Assembly (NCBI RefSeq): GCF_001007875.1 | Contig: NZ_CP011412.1 | Span: 434,001-498,000 of the forward strand | Length of the DNA stretch: 64,000 nt | DNA from: Sedimenticola thiotaurini | GTDB taxonomy: Bacteria; Pseudomonadota; Gammaproteobacteria; Chromatiales; Chromatiaceae | Direction: 5' to 3' | Part shown: positions 48,088 to 57,902 of the stretch, one piece after another | How positions within the stretch are numbered: the stretch's first letter is position 1 | How the letters are laid out: each line of letters begins with the position of its first letter | Program-made: the position numbers and the translations under genes | Notes under the pieces: generated by a model | Database searches by the model: none | The model's input: only the letters and a program-made list of their open reading frames with translations | What the model was told of the DNA's origin: nothing

Positions 48088-50411
48088 TGGAGATCAGGAA
48101 AGTCGCCGTCATCGGCGCAGGCGTGATGGGTGCGGGCATTGCGGCCCACATCAGCAATGCCGGTATACCGGTCATATTGCTGGATATCGTGCCGGAGGGC
48201 GCGGATAACCGAAATGTGGTAGCGGAGGGCGCGGTTGCGAAAATGCTCAAGACCCAACCCGCACCTTTTATGCACAAGAAAAATGCCCGACTGATTACCA
48301 CCGGTAACATCGAGGATAATCTGGACCTGCTGGCCGATTGTGACTGGATCATTGAGGCGGTGATTGAACGTCTCGATATCAAACAGAATCTCTACCGCAA
48401 GATCGATGCGGTGCGTCGCCCCGGTTCTGTTGTTTCGTCTAACACCTCAACCATTCCACTGCGGGATCTGGTCGACGGGCAGTCTGATGCCTTTGCAGCC
48501 GACTTTATGATCACCCACTTTTTCAATCCGCCACGCTATATGCGTTTGCTTGAGATTACGGCAGGTGATCAGACCCGGGCAGAAGTGGTGGAGTCGATAC
48601 GGGATTTTTGTGATCGATCGCTGGGAAAGGGAGTGGTTACCTGTAAGGATACGCCGGGATTTATCGCCAACCGCATCGGTATCTACTGGATTCAGGTTGC
48701 CATTCTGGAAGCGATGGCGCTTGGTTTGACTGTTGAAGAGGCGGATGCGGTTATGGGGCGACCGCTGGGTATCCCCAAGACCGGTGTCTTTGGCCTCTCC
48801 GATCTGGTCGGTATCGACCTGATGCCCCATCTGATGGAGAGCATGCAGCGCACATTGCCGAAAGATGACCCGTTCCTGGAGAAAAGCACCATTCCTGATC
48901 TGATCAGCAACATGATCGCGGATGGTTACACCGGACGAAAAGGCAAGGGCGGCTTTTATCGCCTGAATCGTGATGGGGGCAAGAAGGTCAAGGAGAGCAT
49001 CGATCTTAAAACCGGTGAATACCGGCCCAGCGTAAAGGCGCAGATGGAGTCCCTTACAGCGGCCCGCCACGGGGGGCTCAAGGCGCTGGTGGCCCATCCG
49101 GACCGGGGTGGACAGTATGTGCGCCGGGTGATGGCCCAGGTGTTGGGTTACGCCGCTCGCCTGGTACCCGAGATTGCGGACAATATTCTCGCAGTCGATG
49201 AGGCCATGAAGCTGGGTTATGCCTGGAAGTATGGCCCCTTCGAACTGATTGACCGGATCGGTACGACTGATTTCGTCAAGCTGATGGAGAGCGAAAACCT
49301 GCAGGTTCCCCCGCTGCTGCAACGGGTTGGTGACGGCAGTTTCTATCGCGTCCAGAAGGGGCAGTTACAGTATCTGGATACCGCCGGTAATTACCAGGAT
49401 GTGGTTCGTCCCGATGGCGTGCTGCTATTGTCCGATATAAAACGGCGCAGTGAACCGTTAGCGAAAAATGGCTCAGCGGCACTCTGGGATATCGGTGATG
49501 GCGTGGTCTGTCTGGAATATACCAGCAAGATGAACGCCATGGATCCCGATATTCTCGCCCTGATGCGTGAATCGGTCGATATTGTCACCAATGGCTACAA
49601 GGCACTGGTTCTGCATAACGAAGGAGACAACTACTCGGTCGGAGCCAATCTGGGTCTGCTGTTGTTTGCCGCCAATATCGGTACCTGGGACCAGATAGAA
49701 GAGATGGTGGAGGGTGGACAGCAAACTTACAAGGCACTGAAGTATGCGCCTTTCCCGGTGGTGGGAGCGCCCTCCGGCATGGCTCTGGGGGGTGGTTGTG
49801 AAACGCTGCTGCACTGCGATGCGGTGCAGGCCCATGCTGAGACCTATATCGGTTTGGTGGAGGTGGGTGTCGGATTGATCCCCGGCTGGGGCGGTTGCAA
49901 GGAGATGCTGCAGCGCTGGATCACCAACAAACGCCGTCCCGGTGGGCCCATGCCGGCGGTCATCAAATGTTTTGAAACTATCAGTACCGCCACGGTGGCA
50001 AAGTCTGCCGCGGAAGCCAAAGACTTCCTGTTTTTCCGTCCGGGTGACGGCATCACCATGAACCGGGACCGCCTGTTGGCGGATGCCAAGTCCCGCGCCC
50101 TGGAATTGGCGCAGGACTATCAACCGCCTGAACCAATAGAAATCAGACTCCCCGGACCTACCGCAAAGGCGGCGATGGAAATGGCGGTCAAGGGTGTTCG
50201 CCTGTCGGGTCGTGCCACTGCCCATGATGTGGTGGTCTCCATGGCGCTTGCCGAAATGCTTAGTGGTGGTGACACCGATATCACCGAGCCCCTGACTGAA
50301 GACGATCTGTTGGCGTTGGAGCGGGAGGCGTTCATGTCACTGATCCGTCATCCCGATACCCTGGATCGTATGGAACATATGCTGGAAACCGGCAAACCGC
50401 TGAGGAACTGA
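48087..50411 (+). CDS. 3-hydroxyacyl-CoA dehydrogenase / enoyl-CoA hydratase (FadN/FadB-like)
   Basis: Bifunctional beta-oxidation enzyme of 774 residues. The dehydrogenase comes first: NAD-binding VIGAGVMGAGIAAHIS (8-23), SNTSTIP, and HFFNPPRYMRLLEI. Two C-terminal dehydrogenase domains follow, then the crotonase domain (about 470-650), where GMALGGGCETLLHC and LVEVGVGLIPGWGG carry the two catalytic glutamates. This order is the reverse of E. coli FadB, so it is a FadN/YusL-type enzyme. It overlaps the thiolase stop by one base. Confidence 0.93.
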   Translation: MEIRKVAVIGAGVMGAGIAAHISNAGIPVILLDIVPEGADNRNVVAEGAVAKMLKTQPAPFMHKKNARLITTGNIEDNLDLLADCDWIIEAVIERLDIKQNLYRKIDAVRRPGSVVSSNTSTIPLRDLVDGQSDAFAADFMITHFFNPPRYMRLLEITAGDQTRAEVVESIRDFCDRSLGKGVVTCKDTPGFIANRIGIYWIQVAILEAMALGLTVEEADAVMGRPLGIPKTGVFGLSDLVGIDLMPHLMESMQRTLPKDDPFLEKSTIPDLISNMIADGYTGRKGKGGFYRLNRDGGKKVKESIDLKTGEYRPSVKAQMESLTAARHGGLKALVAHPDRGGQYVRRVMAQVLGYAARLVPEIADNILAVDEAMKLGYAWKYGPFELIDRIGTTDFVKLMESENLQVPPLLQRVGDGSFYRVQKGQLQYLDTAGNYQDVVRPDGVLLLSDIKRRSEPLAKNGSAALWDIGDGVVCLEYTSKMNAMDPDILALMRESVDIVTNGYKALVLHNEGDNYSVGANLGLLLFAANIGTWDQIEEMVEGGQQTYKALKYAPFPVVGAPSGMALGGGCETLLHCDAVQAHAETYIGLVEVGVGLIPGWGGCKEMLQRWITNKRRPGGPMPAVIKCFETISTATVAKSAAEAKDFLFFRPGDGITMNRDRLLADAKSRALELAQDYQPPEPIEIRLPGPTAKAAMEMAVKGVRLSGRATAHDVVVSMALAEMLSGGDTDITEPLTEDDLLALEREAFMSLIRHPDTLDRMEHMLETGKPLRN

Positions 50412-50415
50412 ACAA

Positions 50416-52197
50416 ATGGCTAGCTATAAAACACCCCTGCGCGATATGCGCTTTGTGTATAACGAACTGTTTGATCCCAAGGCGATCCAGGCACTGCCGG
50501 GCTGTGAGGAGGTGACCCCCGATCTGGTGGATGCCATTCTGGAGGAAGCGGGTAAATTCTGCGAGGAGCGCCTGTTCCCGCTGAATCGGTCGGGTGACGA
50601 AGAGGGCTGTCATTTTGAGAATGGCAAGGTGACCACCCCGGCCGGACTAAAGGAGGCCTACCGGGACTTCTACGAGATGGGTTGGGGCGCACTGGCGGCT
50701 GATCCCGAATACGGAGGGCAGGGATTGCCTGAGTCCCTCAGCATGATGGTCGAAGAGATCATGTGTAGCACCAATTTTGCCTTTAGTCTCTATCCTGGTC
50801 TGACCCATGGCGCCTATAACGCCCTGGTGGCGCGAGCCAGTGAAGAGCTGAAACAGGCCTATCTGCCCAATATGGTTGCTGGCAAATGGAGCGGTTCCAT
50901 GTGTCTGACCGAGCCCCAGTGTGGTACTGACCTGGGTTTGATACGTACCAAGGCCGAGCCGCAGGACGATGGCAGTTACCGTGTGACCGGCACCAAGATG
51001 TTCATCACTGCTGGTGAACATGACCTGACAGAAAATATCATTCACCTGGTACTGGCAAGAACCCCGGATGCGCCGAAGGGTATTAAGGGGATCAGTCTGT
51101 TTCTGGTGCCCAAGATTCAGGTCAACGGGGATGGCGAATTGGGTCAGCCAAACGGTGTCAGTTGTGGTTCGATTGAACACAAGATGGGCATCAATGCATC
51201 CGCCACCTGTGTCATGAATTTTGACGATGCACAGGGATTTCTGGTGGGTAAACTGAACAAGGGCATGGAGGCGATGTTCATCATGATGAACACGGAACGC
51301 CTGGCGGTTGGCATCCAGGGCCTTGCGATTGGTGAAGCCGCCTATCAGGGAGCGGTGGCCTATGCCCGGGAGCGGTTACAGGGGCGTGCGCTGAAAGGCC
51401 CCAAGTCGCCGGATAAACCGGCCGATTCATTGCTGGTGCACCCGGATGTACGCCGTATGCTGCTGATCCAGCGTGCCTACACCGAGGGTAATCGCGCCCT
51501 GGCTGGCTGGGTGGCAACTGAAATGGACCATGCCCATCGCAATCCGGATCCACGTCGTCGTCAGGAGGCGGAAGATTTTGTCGCCCTGATGACACCTGTT
51601 GTGAAGGCTTTTATGACCGATACCGGTTCTGAAATGGCGAACCTGGGTGTGCAGGTGTTTGGTGGGCATGGCTATATTCGGGAACACGGAATGGAGCAGT
51701 ATATCCGGGACGCCCGTATTGCCCAGATTTATGAAGGGACCAACGGCATTCAGGCGATGGATCTGGTGGGCCGTAAGATGCCCGCCCATATGGGACGCTA
51801 TCTGCGGCGTTTTTTCCATCCGGTCCGGGATTATCTTGAAGCAAAAGAGCATGACTTCACCATGCACGCCTTTCTGCTGCCGTTAGCCAAAGCGTTTGGT
51901 CGACTGCAGAAAGCAACCGCCTTCCTGGCCCAGAGAGGCATGGCAAACCCGGAGGAGGCAGGTGCTGCTGCGGCAGAGTATCTGCGCTTGTTTGGATTGG
52001 TGGCACTGGGTTATCTCTGGATGCGAATGGCGGAAATCGGTCTGCAGAAAAGGGATGAGGATCCCCTGTTTTACCAGGCCAAGGTGGATACCGCGCGTTT
52101 CTACTTTGAGCGGATTCTGCCCCAGAGCAGTGCCCTGTTTGCCAGTATCATGGCCGGCTCGAAATGCATGATGAAGTTCAATGATGACGCTTTTTAA
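50416..52197 (+). CDS. Acyl-CoA dehydrogenase
   Basis: FAD enzyme for the first step of beta-oxidation, 593 residues. It has the substrate/FAD loop CLTEPQCGTDLGLIRT, the FGGHGYIREHGMEQYIRDAR signature and the catalytic base in IYEGTNGIQAMDLVGRKM. The long C-terminal helical extension marks the group with an acyl-CoA dehydrogenase C-terminal domain. It transfers electrons to EtfAB, whose genes lie downstream. It begins four bases after the FadN-like gene. Confidence 0.93.
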   Translation: MASYKTPLRDMRFVYNELFDPKAIQALPGCEEVTPDLVDAILEEAGKFCEERLFPLNRSGDEEGCHFENGKVTTPAGLKEAYRDFYEMGWGALAADPEYGGQGLPESLSMMVEEIMCSTNFAFSLYPGLTHGAYNALVARASEELKQAYLPNMVAGKWSGSMCLTEPQCGTDLGLIRTKAEPQDDGSYRVTGTKMFITAGEHDLTENIIHLVLARTPDAPKGIKGISLFLVPKIQVNGDGELGQPNGVSCGSIEHKMGINASATCVMNFDDAQGFLVGKLNKGMEAMFIMMNTERLAVGIQGLAIGEAAYQGAVAYARERLQGRALKGPKSPDKPADSLLVHPDVRRMLLIQRAYTEGNRALAGWVATEMDHAHRNPDPRRRQEAEDFVALMTPVVKAFMTDTGSEMANLGVQVFGGHGYIREHGMEQYIRDARIAQIYEGTNGIQAMDLVGRKMPAHMGRYLRRFFHPVRDYLEAKEHDFTMHAFLLPLAKAFGRLQKATAFLAQRGMANPEEAGAAAAEYLRLFGLVALGYLWMRMAEIGLQKRDEDPLFYQAKVDTARFYFERILPQSSALFASIMAGSKCMMKFNDDAF

Positions 52198-52233
52198 GAC
52201 GGTTGATCGGGTAGTGGAATCGGGAAGTAATCG

Positions 52234-52764
52234 ATGAATCTGATTTTCCGTCTGATTCGCCAACTGATTACATCCCGTTTCCGCCCAAGGCAAGGGGTGC
52301 TTGATCCGGCGGTGCTGCGAATGCGGGTGTGGCCGACCGATCTGGATATCAACCTGCATCTGACCAACTCCCGCTATCTGGCATTGATGGATCTGGGGCG
52401 GATTGAGTTGTTGCTCCGCATCGGCGTAATGGGCAAGGTTTTAAAACGGCGCTGGTTGCCGGTGGTATCCATTGCCACACTGAGATTCCGGCGCGAGATA
52501 GGCCCGTTTGAACGTTTTACGTTGCATACCCGGTTACTGGGGTGGGACGAGAAGTGGTTCTATATGGAACAGCGTTTTGAAACTGGCCGGGGTGTAGCTG
52601 CCGTTGGCATCGTCAAGGGCCTGTTCCGCGGTCCAAAGGGTAATGTGCCAAGTCAACAACTGGTCGCATTGACAGGCTATGATGGGGCAATGGTAAAGAG
52701 TGAGATTCTCAACGGGTTGGATGTATTTGAACAACAGCTGAAAGCATTGGATAACAGCACTTAA
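52234..52764 (+). CDS. Hot-dog thioesterase
   Basis: A 176-residue protein of the 4-hydroxybenzoyl-CoA thioesterase type. The active-site region is WPTDLDINLHLTNSRYL, with Asp36 in the catalytic position and a following helix. A short hydrophobic N-terminus (MNLIFRLIRQLI) may sit at the membrane. Last gene of the merR-fad operon, 36 bases after the dehydrogenase. It may release free fatty acid or CoA during overflow. Confidence 0.85.
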   Translation: MNLIFRLIRQLITSRFRPRQGVLDPAVLRMRVWPTDLDINLHLTNSRYLALMDLGRIELLLRIGVMGKVLKRRWLPVVSIATLRFRREIGPFERFTLHTRLLGWDEKWFYMEQRFETGRGVAAVGIVKGLFRGPKGNVPSQQLVALTGYDGAMVKSEILNGLDVFEQQLKALDNST

Positions 52765-52781
52765 CGGTCATAACAGTTTAC

Positions 52782-52854
52782 GTGGAAGCGGATTGGCCAC
52801 TGCGAGCAGGGGGCAACCGTATCGTAGTATATAAAGCTGCCGCTTCCACTTTTT
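52782..52854 (+). terminator. Long-loop terminator ending the merR-fad operon
   Basis: GTGGAAGCGG (52782-52791) pairs perfectly with CCGCTTCCAC (52840-52849) and is followed at once by TTTTT (52850-52854). The 48-base loop is unusually large, but the position right after the thioesterase stop and the T-run fit a terminator. Confidence 0.55.
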
Positions 52855-53016
52855 AATTTATCATCCTCCAATTGTTTGGAAGGTTATGAAAACGCAGGAT
52901 TGCGGCCCTTAACGGCAGCTGTAATTTTATAAAACCAATAAGTTCCTGTGTGCATATGGTATTGGCGACCGGCCGGAAACACGGCGTCGTCAAACCAGTT
53001 CTTATGAGGATCAGCT

Positions 53017-53814
53017 ATGGCTAAGACAGTCGATATTGAACAGCAGGGGGCGGTAGCTACCGTCACCCTGAATCGTCCTGCATCACTCAATGCACTTAAC
53101 GGTCAGATGTCCTATGAATTGCGGGATGGCTTTAAAGAACTGGCCGGTTCTGCGCATATCCGTGCCATTGTATTGCAAGGAGCCGGCGGCCACTTCATGG
53201 CCGGCGGTGATATCAGCTTTTTCAAGAAGAGCCTGGATCTTCCGGCCGATGCGCGGCAACAGAAAGTGACCGAACTGGTTGGTGTTGTGCATGAGTTCGT
53301 CACTATCATGCGTACCATGCCTCAGCCCATCATTGCCAGTGTGCGGGGCAATGTTGCTGGGTTTGGTATGAGTCTGGTTGCTGCTGCCGACCTTGCTGTT
53401 GCCGCAGATAATGCCCTGTTTACCCAGGCGTACTGCCAGATAGGTGCCAGTCCCGATGGAGGTAACACCTTTTTTCTGCCGAGGGCGATCGGTAGCAAGC
53501 GGGCCATGGCAATGACCCTGTTGAACGATCCTGTCTCGGCAGAGCAGGCGCTGGCTATGGGATTGGTCAACCAGGTGGTGCCGGATGGGGAACTGGCATC
53601 CACAACCTTGAAGTTGGCAGGACGTCTCGCAAAAGGCCCAACCCAGGCCTACGCCCGGGTTAAAGAGCTCATTAACAGCACCATGAGTAACAGCCTGCAA
53701 CAGCAGTTGGATGCGGAGCAGGAGCGCTTTGCACTCTGCTCCGTCAGCCAGGATTTTGCCGAAGGGGTGACCGCCTTTATGGAGAAACGTAAGGCGGATT
53801 TTACCGGTGAATGA
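53017..53814 (+). CDS. Enoyl-CoA hydratase/isomerase-family protein (PaaG-like)
   Basis: A 265-residue crotonase-fold enzyme. The oxyanion-hole motif MAGGDISFFK is present. In place of the usual GGGxEL it has GNVAGFGMSLVAA, so the first Glu is replaced by Ser. The second site has GASPDGG, with Asp instead of Glu, the PaaG/enoyl-CoA isomerase pattern. It probably shifts double bonds in enoyl-CoA rather than hydrates them. It precedes etfBA and likely serves unsaturated-chain oxidation, perhaps of DSF-like 2-enoic acids. Confidence 0.82.
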   Translation: MAKTVDIEQQGAVATVTLNRPASLNALNGQMSYELRDGFKELAGSAHIRAIVLQGAGGHFMAGGDISFFKKSLDLPADARQQKVTELVGVVHEFVTIMRTMPQPIIASVRGNVAGFGMSLVAAADLAVAADNALFTQAYCQIGASPDGGNTFFLPRAIGSKRAMAMTLLNDPVSAEQALAMGLVNQVVPDGELASTTLKLAGRLAKGPTQAYARVKELINSTMSNSLQQQLDAEQERFALCSVSQDFAEGVTAFMEKRKADFTGE

Positions 53815-53886
53815 GTGCAGATCCATACCGGCATACAGTGATAATTCAGATCGACAGGCGGCAGCCAAACCAATCAAGGGTGATGT

Positions 53887-54639
53887 ATGAAAGTACTGGT
53901 CGCAGTAAAGCGCGTTGTGGACTACAACGTAAAGGTTCGGGTGAAGGCGGATGAGACGGGGGTGGAGTTAGCCAACGTCAAGATGTCGATGAACCCGTTT
54001 GACGAGATCGCGGTGGAAGAGGCGGTGCGGATCAAGGAGGCGGGCAAGGCGTCGGAGATCGTGGTGGTCTCACTGGGCGTGAAGCAGAGCCAGGAGACGA
54101 TACGTAACGCCCTGGCACTGGGTGCTGACCGTGGCGTGCTGGTGGAGAGTGACGAGGAGCTGCAGCCGCTGGCGGTGGCGAAGCTGCTGAAGGCCGTGGT
54201 GGAGAAGGAGCAGCCGGAGCTGGTGATCCTGGGCAAGCAGGCGATTGATGATGACAGCAACCAGGTGGGTCAGATGCTGGCGGCGCTGCTGGGCTGGCCG
54301 CAGGGCACCTTTGCCTCCAAGGTGGAGCTGGCGGACGGCGCGGTGGCGGTGACCCGGGAGATTGACGGGGGGCTGGAGACGGTCAACCTGCAACTGCCGG
54401 CGGTGGTCAGCACCGACCTGCGGTTGAACGAACCGCGTTATGCCAAGTTACCCAACATCATGAAGGCGAAGAAGAAGCCGCTGGAGGTGATTCCGGTTGC
54501 TGAGCTGGGTGTGGACACGGCGCCGCGGCTGAAAGTGTTGAAAGTGAGCGAGCCGGGCCAGCGCCAGGCGGGAGTGAAGGTAGGCAGCGTCGCCGAGCTG
54601 GTGGAGAAGCTGCGCAACGAAGCGAAGGTGATTTCATGA
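53887..54639 (+). CDS. etfB: Electron transfer flavoprotein beta subunit
   Basis: Small subunit of ETF, which carries electrons from acyl-CoA dehydrogenases to the ubiquinone pool. It has 250 residues with [18 protein letters not shown] at the N-terminus, [16 protein letters not shown], and the [15 protein letters not shown] loop that binds AMP. The C-terminal helix that docks dehydrogenases is present. It overlaps etfA by four bases. Codon use in etfBA is more G/C-ending than in the neighbours. Confidence 0.95.
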   Translation: MKVLVAVKRVVDYNVKVRVKADETGVELANVKMSMNPFDEIAVEEAVRIKEAGKASEIVVVSLGVKQSQETIRNALALGADRGVLVESDEELQPLAVAKLLKAVVEKEQPELVILGKQAIDDDSNQVGQMLAALLGWPQGTFASKVELADGAVAVTREIDGGLETVNLQLPAVVSTDLRLNEPRYAKLPNIMKAKKKPLEVIPVAELGVDTAPRLKVLKVSEPGQRQAGVKVGSVAELVEKLRNEAKVIS

Positions 54640-55562
54640 GTATTCTGGTCATAGCGGAACACGACAATCGGGAGCTGAAGAGCGCGACCCTGCACACGGT
54701 AACGGCGGCGGGCCAACTGGAAGGTGATATTCACCTGCTGGTGGCGGGCTCGAACTGCGGTGGTGTGGCGGAAGCGGCGGCGAAGATAGCCGGTGTAGCC
54801 AAGGTACTGGTGGCGGATGACTCGGTTTATGAACACCCGCTGGCGGAAGGGCTCTCCCTGCTGGTGACCCGGCTGGCGGAAGGCTACAGTCACGTGCTGG
54901 CGCCGGCCACCACGTTTGGCAAAAACTTCCTGCCGCGGGTGGCGGCGCTGCTGGACGTGGCACAACTGTCGGACATCACGGCGATCGAGAGTGGAGACAC
55001 CTTTGTGCGGCCGATTTATGCGGGCAATGCCCTGGCGACGGTGCAGAGCAGTGACCGGATCAAGCTGATCACGGTACGGGGCACGGCGTTTGATGCGGCG
55101 GGGGAGGGTGGCAGTGCGGCCATTGAAGGGATCGAAGCGGGGGAGGGTTACGACCGTTCCAGCTACGTGGGTGCCGAACTGACGGTCTCGGAGCGGCCGG
55201 AGCTGACCAGTGCGAAGATTGTGGTCTCGGGTGGCCGGGGCATGGGCAGTGGAGAGAACTTCAAGCTGATCGAAGCGGTGGCGGACAAGCTGAATGCGGC
55301 GATTGGTGCCTCGCGAGCGGCGGTGGATGCGGGCTATGTACCGAATGACTACCAGGTGGGGCAGACCGGCAAGATCGTGGCGCCGGAGCTGTATATCGCG
55401 GTGGGCATCTCGGGTGCGATCCAGCACCTGGCGGGGATGAAGGAGAGCAAGGTGATCGTGGCGATCAACAAGGACGAGGAGGCGCCGATCTTCCAGGTGG
55501 CCGACTACGGGCTGGTGGCGGATCTGTTCCAGGTGTTGCCGGAACTGGCGGAGACGCTGTAA
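54636..55562 (+). CDS. etfA: Electron transfer flavoprotein alpha subunit
   Basis: FAD-binding large subunit of ETF, 308 residues. It has the N-terminal domain [18 protein letters not shown] and the FAD-binding C-terminus with [34 protein letters not shown] and [19 protein letters not shown]. It starts at ATG overlapping the etfB stop (ATGA). With the acyl-CoA dehydrogenase at 50416-52197 it completes the electron path of beta-oxidation. Confidence 0.95.
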   Translation: MSILVIAEHDNRELKSATLHTVTAAGQLEGDIHLLVAGSNCGGVAEAAAKIAGVAKVLVADDSVYEHPLAEGLSLLVTRLAEGYSHVLAPATTFGKNFLPRVAALLDVAQLSDITAIESGDTFVRPIYAGNALATVQSSDRIKLITVRGTAFDAAGEGGSAAIEGIEAGEGYDRSSYVGAELTVSERPELTSAKIVVSGGRGMGSGENFKLIEAVADKLNAAIGASRAAVDAGYVPNDYQVGQTGKIVAPELYIAVGISGAIQHLAGMKESKVIVAINKDEEAPIFQVADYGLVADLFQVLPELAETL

Positions 55563-55646
55563 CGGTCTGCTGCTGAAGCCGCCAGCAGGTTGGGCAAGCC
55601 GGATAGCGGGCGCAGAGGTAACGCAATTGGAGATCAGGGGATAGCA

Positions 55647-56222
55647 ATGAAAAAGATACTAACAGGCGTGCTGGGATTGATCTGTCTGCTCTCGATACTA
55701 CCCGCCAGCGCGGTTGAACTGGCCAAGGTAACCATTCCGGACCAGATCAACCAGGCAGGAAGCGATACCAGGCTGGTTTTGAATGGAGCGGGTATCCGCT
55801 ACAAGTTTGTTTTCAAAATCTATATTGGTGCGCTCTACCTGCCGGAGAAAACCACACAGGCAGAGGAGGTCCTCAGCTCGACCGGCCCGAAACGGATCCT
55901 GATGCATTTTCTCTATGACAGAGTTGCAAAAAAGGATCTGGACAAGGCCTGGCTGGAGGGGTTTTCCGCCAATCATGACGATGAGGTCCTGGCCAAGCTG
56001 GAGGGGCGGATCAACCGCTTCGCAGGCCTGTTTTCCGACGTGGTCGAGGGGGATGTCATCTGGCTTGACCAGATTCCGGGAGAGGGAACCCGAATCTATT
56101 TCAATGGGGAGTTGAAGGAGACCATACCCGGTGCTGATTTTTACCAGGCCCTGCTGCGGATCTGGATCGGGGGCGAGCCGGTCACCAGTGGACTAAAGCG
56201 GGCTATGCTGGGTCAGGAGTAG
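55647..56222 (+). CDS. Secreted chalcone-isomerase-fold protein
   Basis: A 191-residue protein starting at ATG 55647 with a signal peptide (about 1-22, ending PASA). The mature part is a chalcone isomerase-like domain (KFVFKIYIGALYLPEKTTQ, LMHFLYDRVAKKDLDKAW). Bacterial members of this fold bind fatty acids or act in stress and outer-membrane roles, and catalytic residues of plant enzymes are not recognisable. Position after etfBA hints at a fatty-acid-linked periplasmic role, but this is inference. Confidence 0.8.
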   Translation: MKKILTGVLGLICLLSILPASAVELAKVTIPDQINQAGSDTRLVLNGAGIRYKFVFKIYIGALYLPEKTTQAEEVLSSTGPKRILMHFLYDRVAKKDLDKAWLEGFSANHDDEVLAKLEGRINRFAGLFSDVVEGDVIWLDQIPGEGTRIYFNGELKETIPGADFYQALLRIWIGGEPVTSGLKRAMLGQE

Positions 56223-56490
56223 GCTGGCTATACCTTATCAGCTGATACCACATCGGTGCCCCGGCAGCAGCTCCCCCGTTTTCGTGGGACGGTAGCCGGG
56301 GTAGATTCATTCACTACGCCCGAAAGTCCACTCTCCTGATCCCGGCCGTTTTCTGTGTTTTTTATGATCTGTCTTCCATTTTTCTATCAGGTTCACGGTT
56401 GCCATGGGTGCCGGATCTGATGAAATTTCGGTATTCATTCAAACACCTGATATGATGCGGCACGAATTCTATTGAATACCGGATAGACAC

Positions 56491-57198
56491 ATGGTTTTAA
56501 CGGACTATTTTACGGAAGATGGTGATGGCCTCCGGTTCACCCGGCAACAGGCCAGTCGATTTGCCAAGGAGATAGCGGACGATTTCAATCCTTTACACCA
56601 TCAGGATGCAAAGTTGTTTTGTGTCCCCGGCGATCTGTTGTTTGCGGTCACCCTGGCAAAGTATGGTTTGAGCCAGCGGATGTGCTTTACTTTCTCCGGC
56701 ATGGTGAGCGACGGAATAAACCTGCAATTTCAGGAGCAGGGCGATCATGAGTTGATCCTGGTGGATGAGCAGCAGAAAACCTGCCTGGGGGTTGAACGCC
56801 ACGGCCCGGTTTCCCACGATGCCGGGTTGATCATTGATTTTACCCGCCGCTATGTAGAGTTCTCCGGTAAAAACTTCCTCAACGTACTGGTGCCTCTGAT
56901 GTCACGAGAGGGGGTAATGATCAATCCGGATAGACCTTTAGTGATCTATCAGCAGATGTCTATAGATCTGCAGTGCCTGGATATTGAGAATCCCTCCTTG
57001 GAACTGCAGGATACGGTGATCGAGGTGGATGGAAAGAAAGGGGACGTGCGGATGCTGTTCTGCCTGAAATCCGGCAACCGGGTGGTGGGAACCGGGGAGA
57101 AACGGATGGCACTGCGCGGCCTGAGAGCCTATGACCAGGCTGGAATGGATCGCATGGTGGACTCCTACGAGGGCTACCGGCAGGCCCATTCGGCCTGA
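56491..57198 (+). CDS. DUF3581 family protein
   Basis: A 235-residue soluble protein of a family seen mainly in gammaproteobacteria (Vibrio, Shewanella and relatives). Its N-terminal DDFNPLHHQDAKLFCVPGDL resembles MaoC/hot-dog motifs with a conserved Asp-x-Asn-Pro-x-His. The biochemical role is unknown. A hot-dog fold acting on an acyl group is inference. The intergenic gap upstream holds a TATCAGCTGATA palindrome (56236-56247). Confidence 0.75.
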   Translation: MVLTDYFTEDGDGLRFTRQQASRFAKEIADDFNPLHHQDAKLFCVPGDLLFAVTLAKYGLSQRMCFTFSGMVSDGINLQFQEQGDHELILVDEQQKTCLGVERHGPVSHDAGLIIDFTRRYVEFSGKNFLNVLVPLMSREGVMINPDRPLVIYQQMSIDLQCLDIENPSLELQDTVIEVDGKKGDVRMLFCLKSGNRVVGTGEKRMALRGLRAYDQAGMDRMVDSYEGYRQAHSA

Positions 57199-57219
57199 AC
57201 AACCAGACGAAAAAATATT

Positions 57220-57266
57220 CCGGGATCATTTGATTTGACGGCGAGTTGGGTGATCAAGCCTCCCGG
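57220..57266 (-). terminator. Hairpin between convergent genes
   Basis: CCGGGA (57220-57225) pairs with TCCCGG (57261-57266) across a long loop. Reading on the - strand a T-run (revcomp of 57210-57215) follows. It lies between the convergent DUF3581 gene and the 103-residue gene. Confidence 0.4.
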
Positions 57267-57284
57267 CGATACTGCTTTTGAATA

Positions 57285-57596
57285 TCAGAAAAAAAAGAGT
57301 AGCGAAAGTAGCGCACCAAGCACCAGCAGCACATAGGAGGCGGGTGCGATCCCTTCCCCTTTCATACGCATACCGACAAAACTCTCAAACCGGTTCCGGG
57401 TGACGATACTGAGAATTCCCAACAGGATAAAAAAAGTTCCGGTATAGGCACCGATCTGTTTTAGGATGTCGAATTTTTCATGATCCATCCCACTGACACC
57501 ACCGCCGATGGTGGTAAACTTGTTCGCAAACGACTCTTCCGGTACAGCCAGAGCGGCGATCGACACAGCAAGTAACGTAATGAGCGACTTAATCAT
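57285..57596 (-). CDS. Small membrane protein with signal peptide
   Basis: A 103-residue protein from ATG 57596. The N-terminal signal peptide or helix ends about residue 24 (EESFA). Two later hydrophobic segments (AYTGTFFILLGILSIVT and SYVLLVLGALLSLLFFF) flank a polar loop with EGIAP. I do not recognise the family. A good -strand promoter lies at 57657-57685, so it is a separate transcription unit. Confidence 0.7.
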   Translation of the reverse strand: MIKSLITLLAVSIAALAVPEESFANKFTTIGGGVSGMDHEKFDILKQIGAYTGTFFILLGILSIVTRNRFESFVGMRMKGEGIAPASYVLLVLGALLSLLFFF

Positions 57597-57902
57597 GCGA
57601 TTTTCATCCACTGTTCCAGAAGCGTATCCCTTGATCAGGGGATAGATGTTCACGAATGTATAGCATGTATTGGTTCCCCCCTCAATCAGGGGACGGCAGT
57701 TAAACCTGACGTTTTTCAAGGTTGTGCGGTTGCTATGCTGACAATATGGCGGTAATCAGAAATTCCCCACTCCTCTGTTGATTGCCAGTGGTAAACGTTA
57801 TGATGAAGGATCCATGCTGCAACTGCACCGCTGAGGCGGCACCAACGGGATGTGTGGGCACAAGATGCGCCAGTAGGGCACTGCTGGTCTGTTGAGGATT
57901 AT
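57597..57902. other. Divergent non-coding region
   Basis: About 306 bases between the small membrane protein gene and the UbiM-like gene. Besides the promoter at 57657-57685 it contains a TATCCC/GGGATA hairpin (near 57625-57644). GAGG precedes the UbiM start. No further gene is seen. Confidence 0.5.
57657..57685 (-). promoter_or_regulatory. Extended -10 promoter for the small membrane protein gene
   Basis: On the - strand TTGAGG (revcomp of 57680-57685), exact 17-base spacer, TATACA (revcomp of 57657-57662), preceded by TGC as in extended -10 promoters. Confidence 0.55.
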
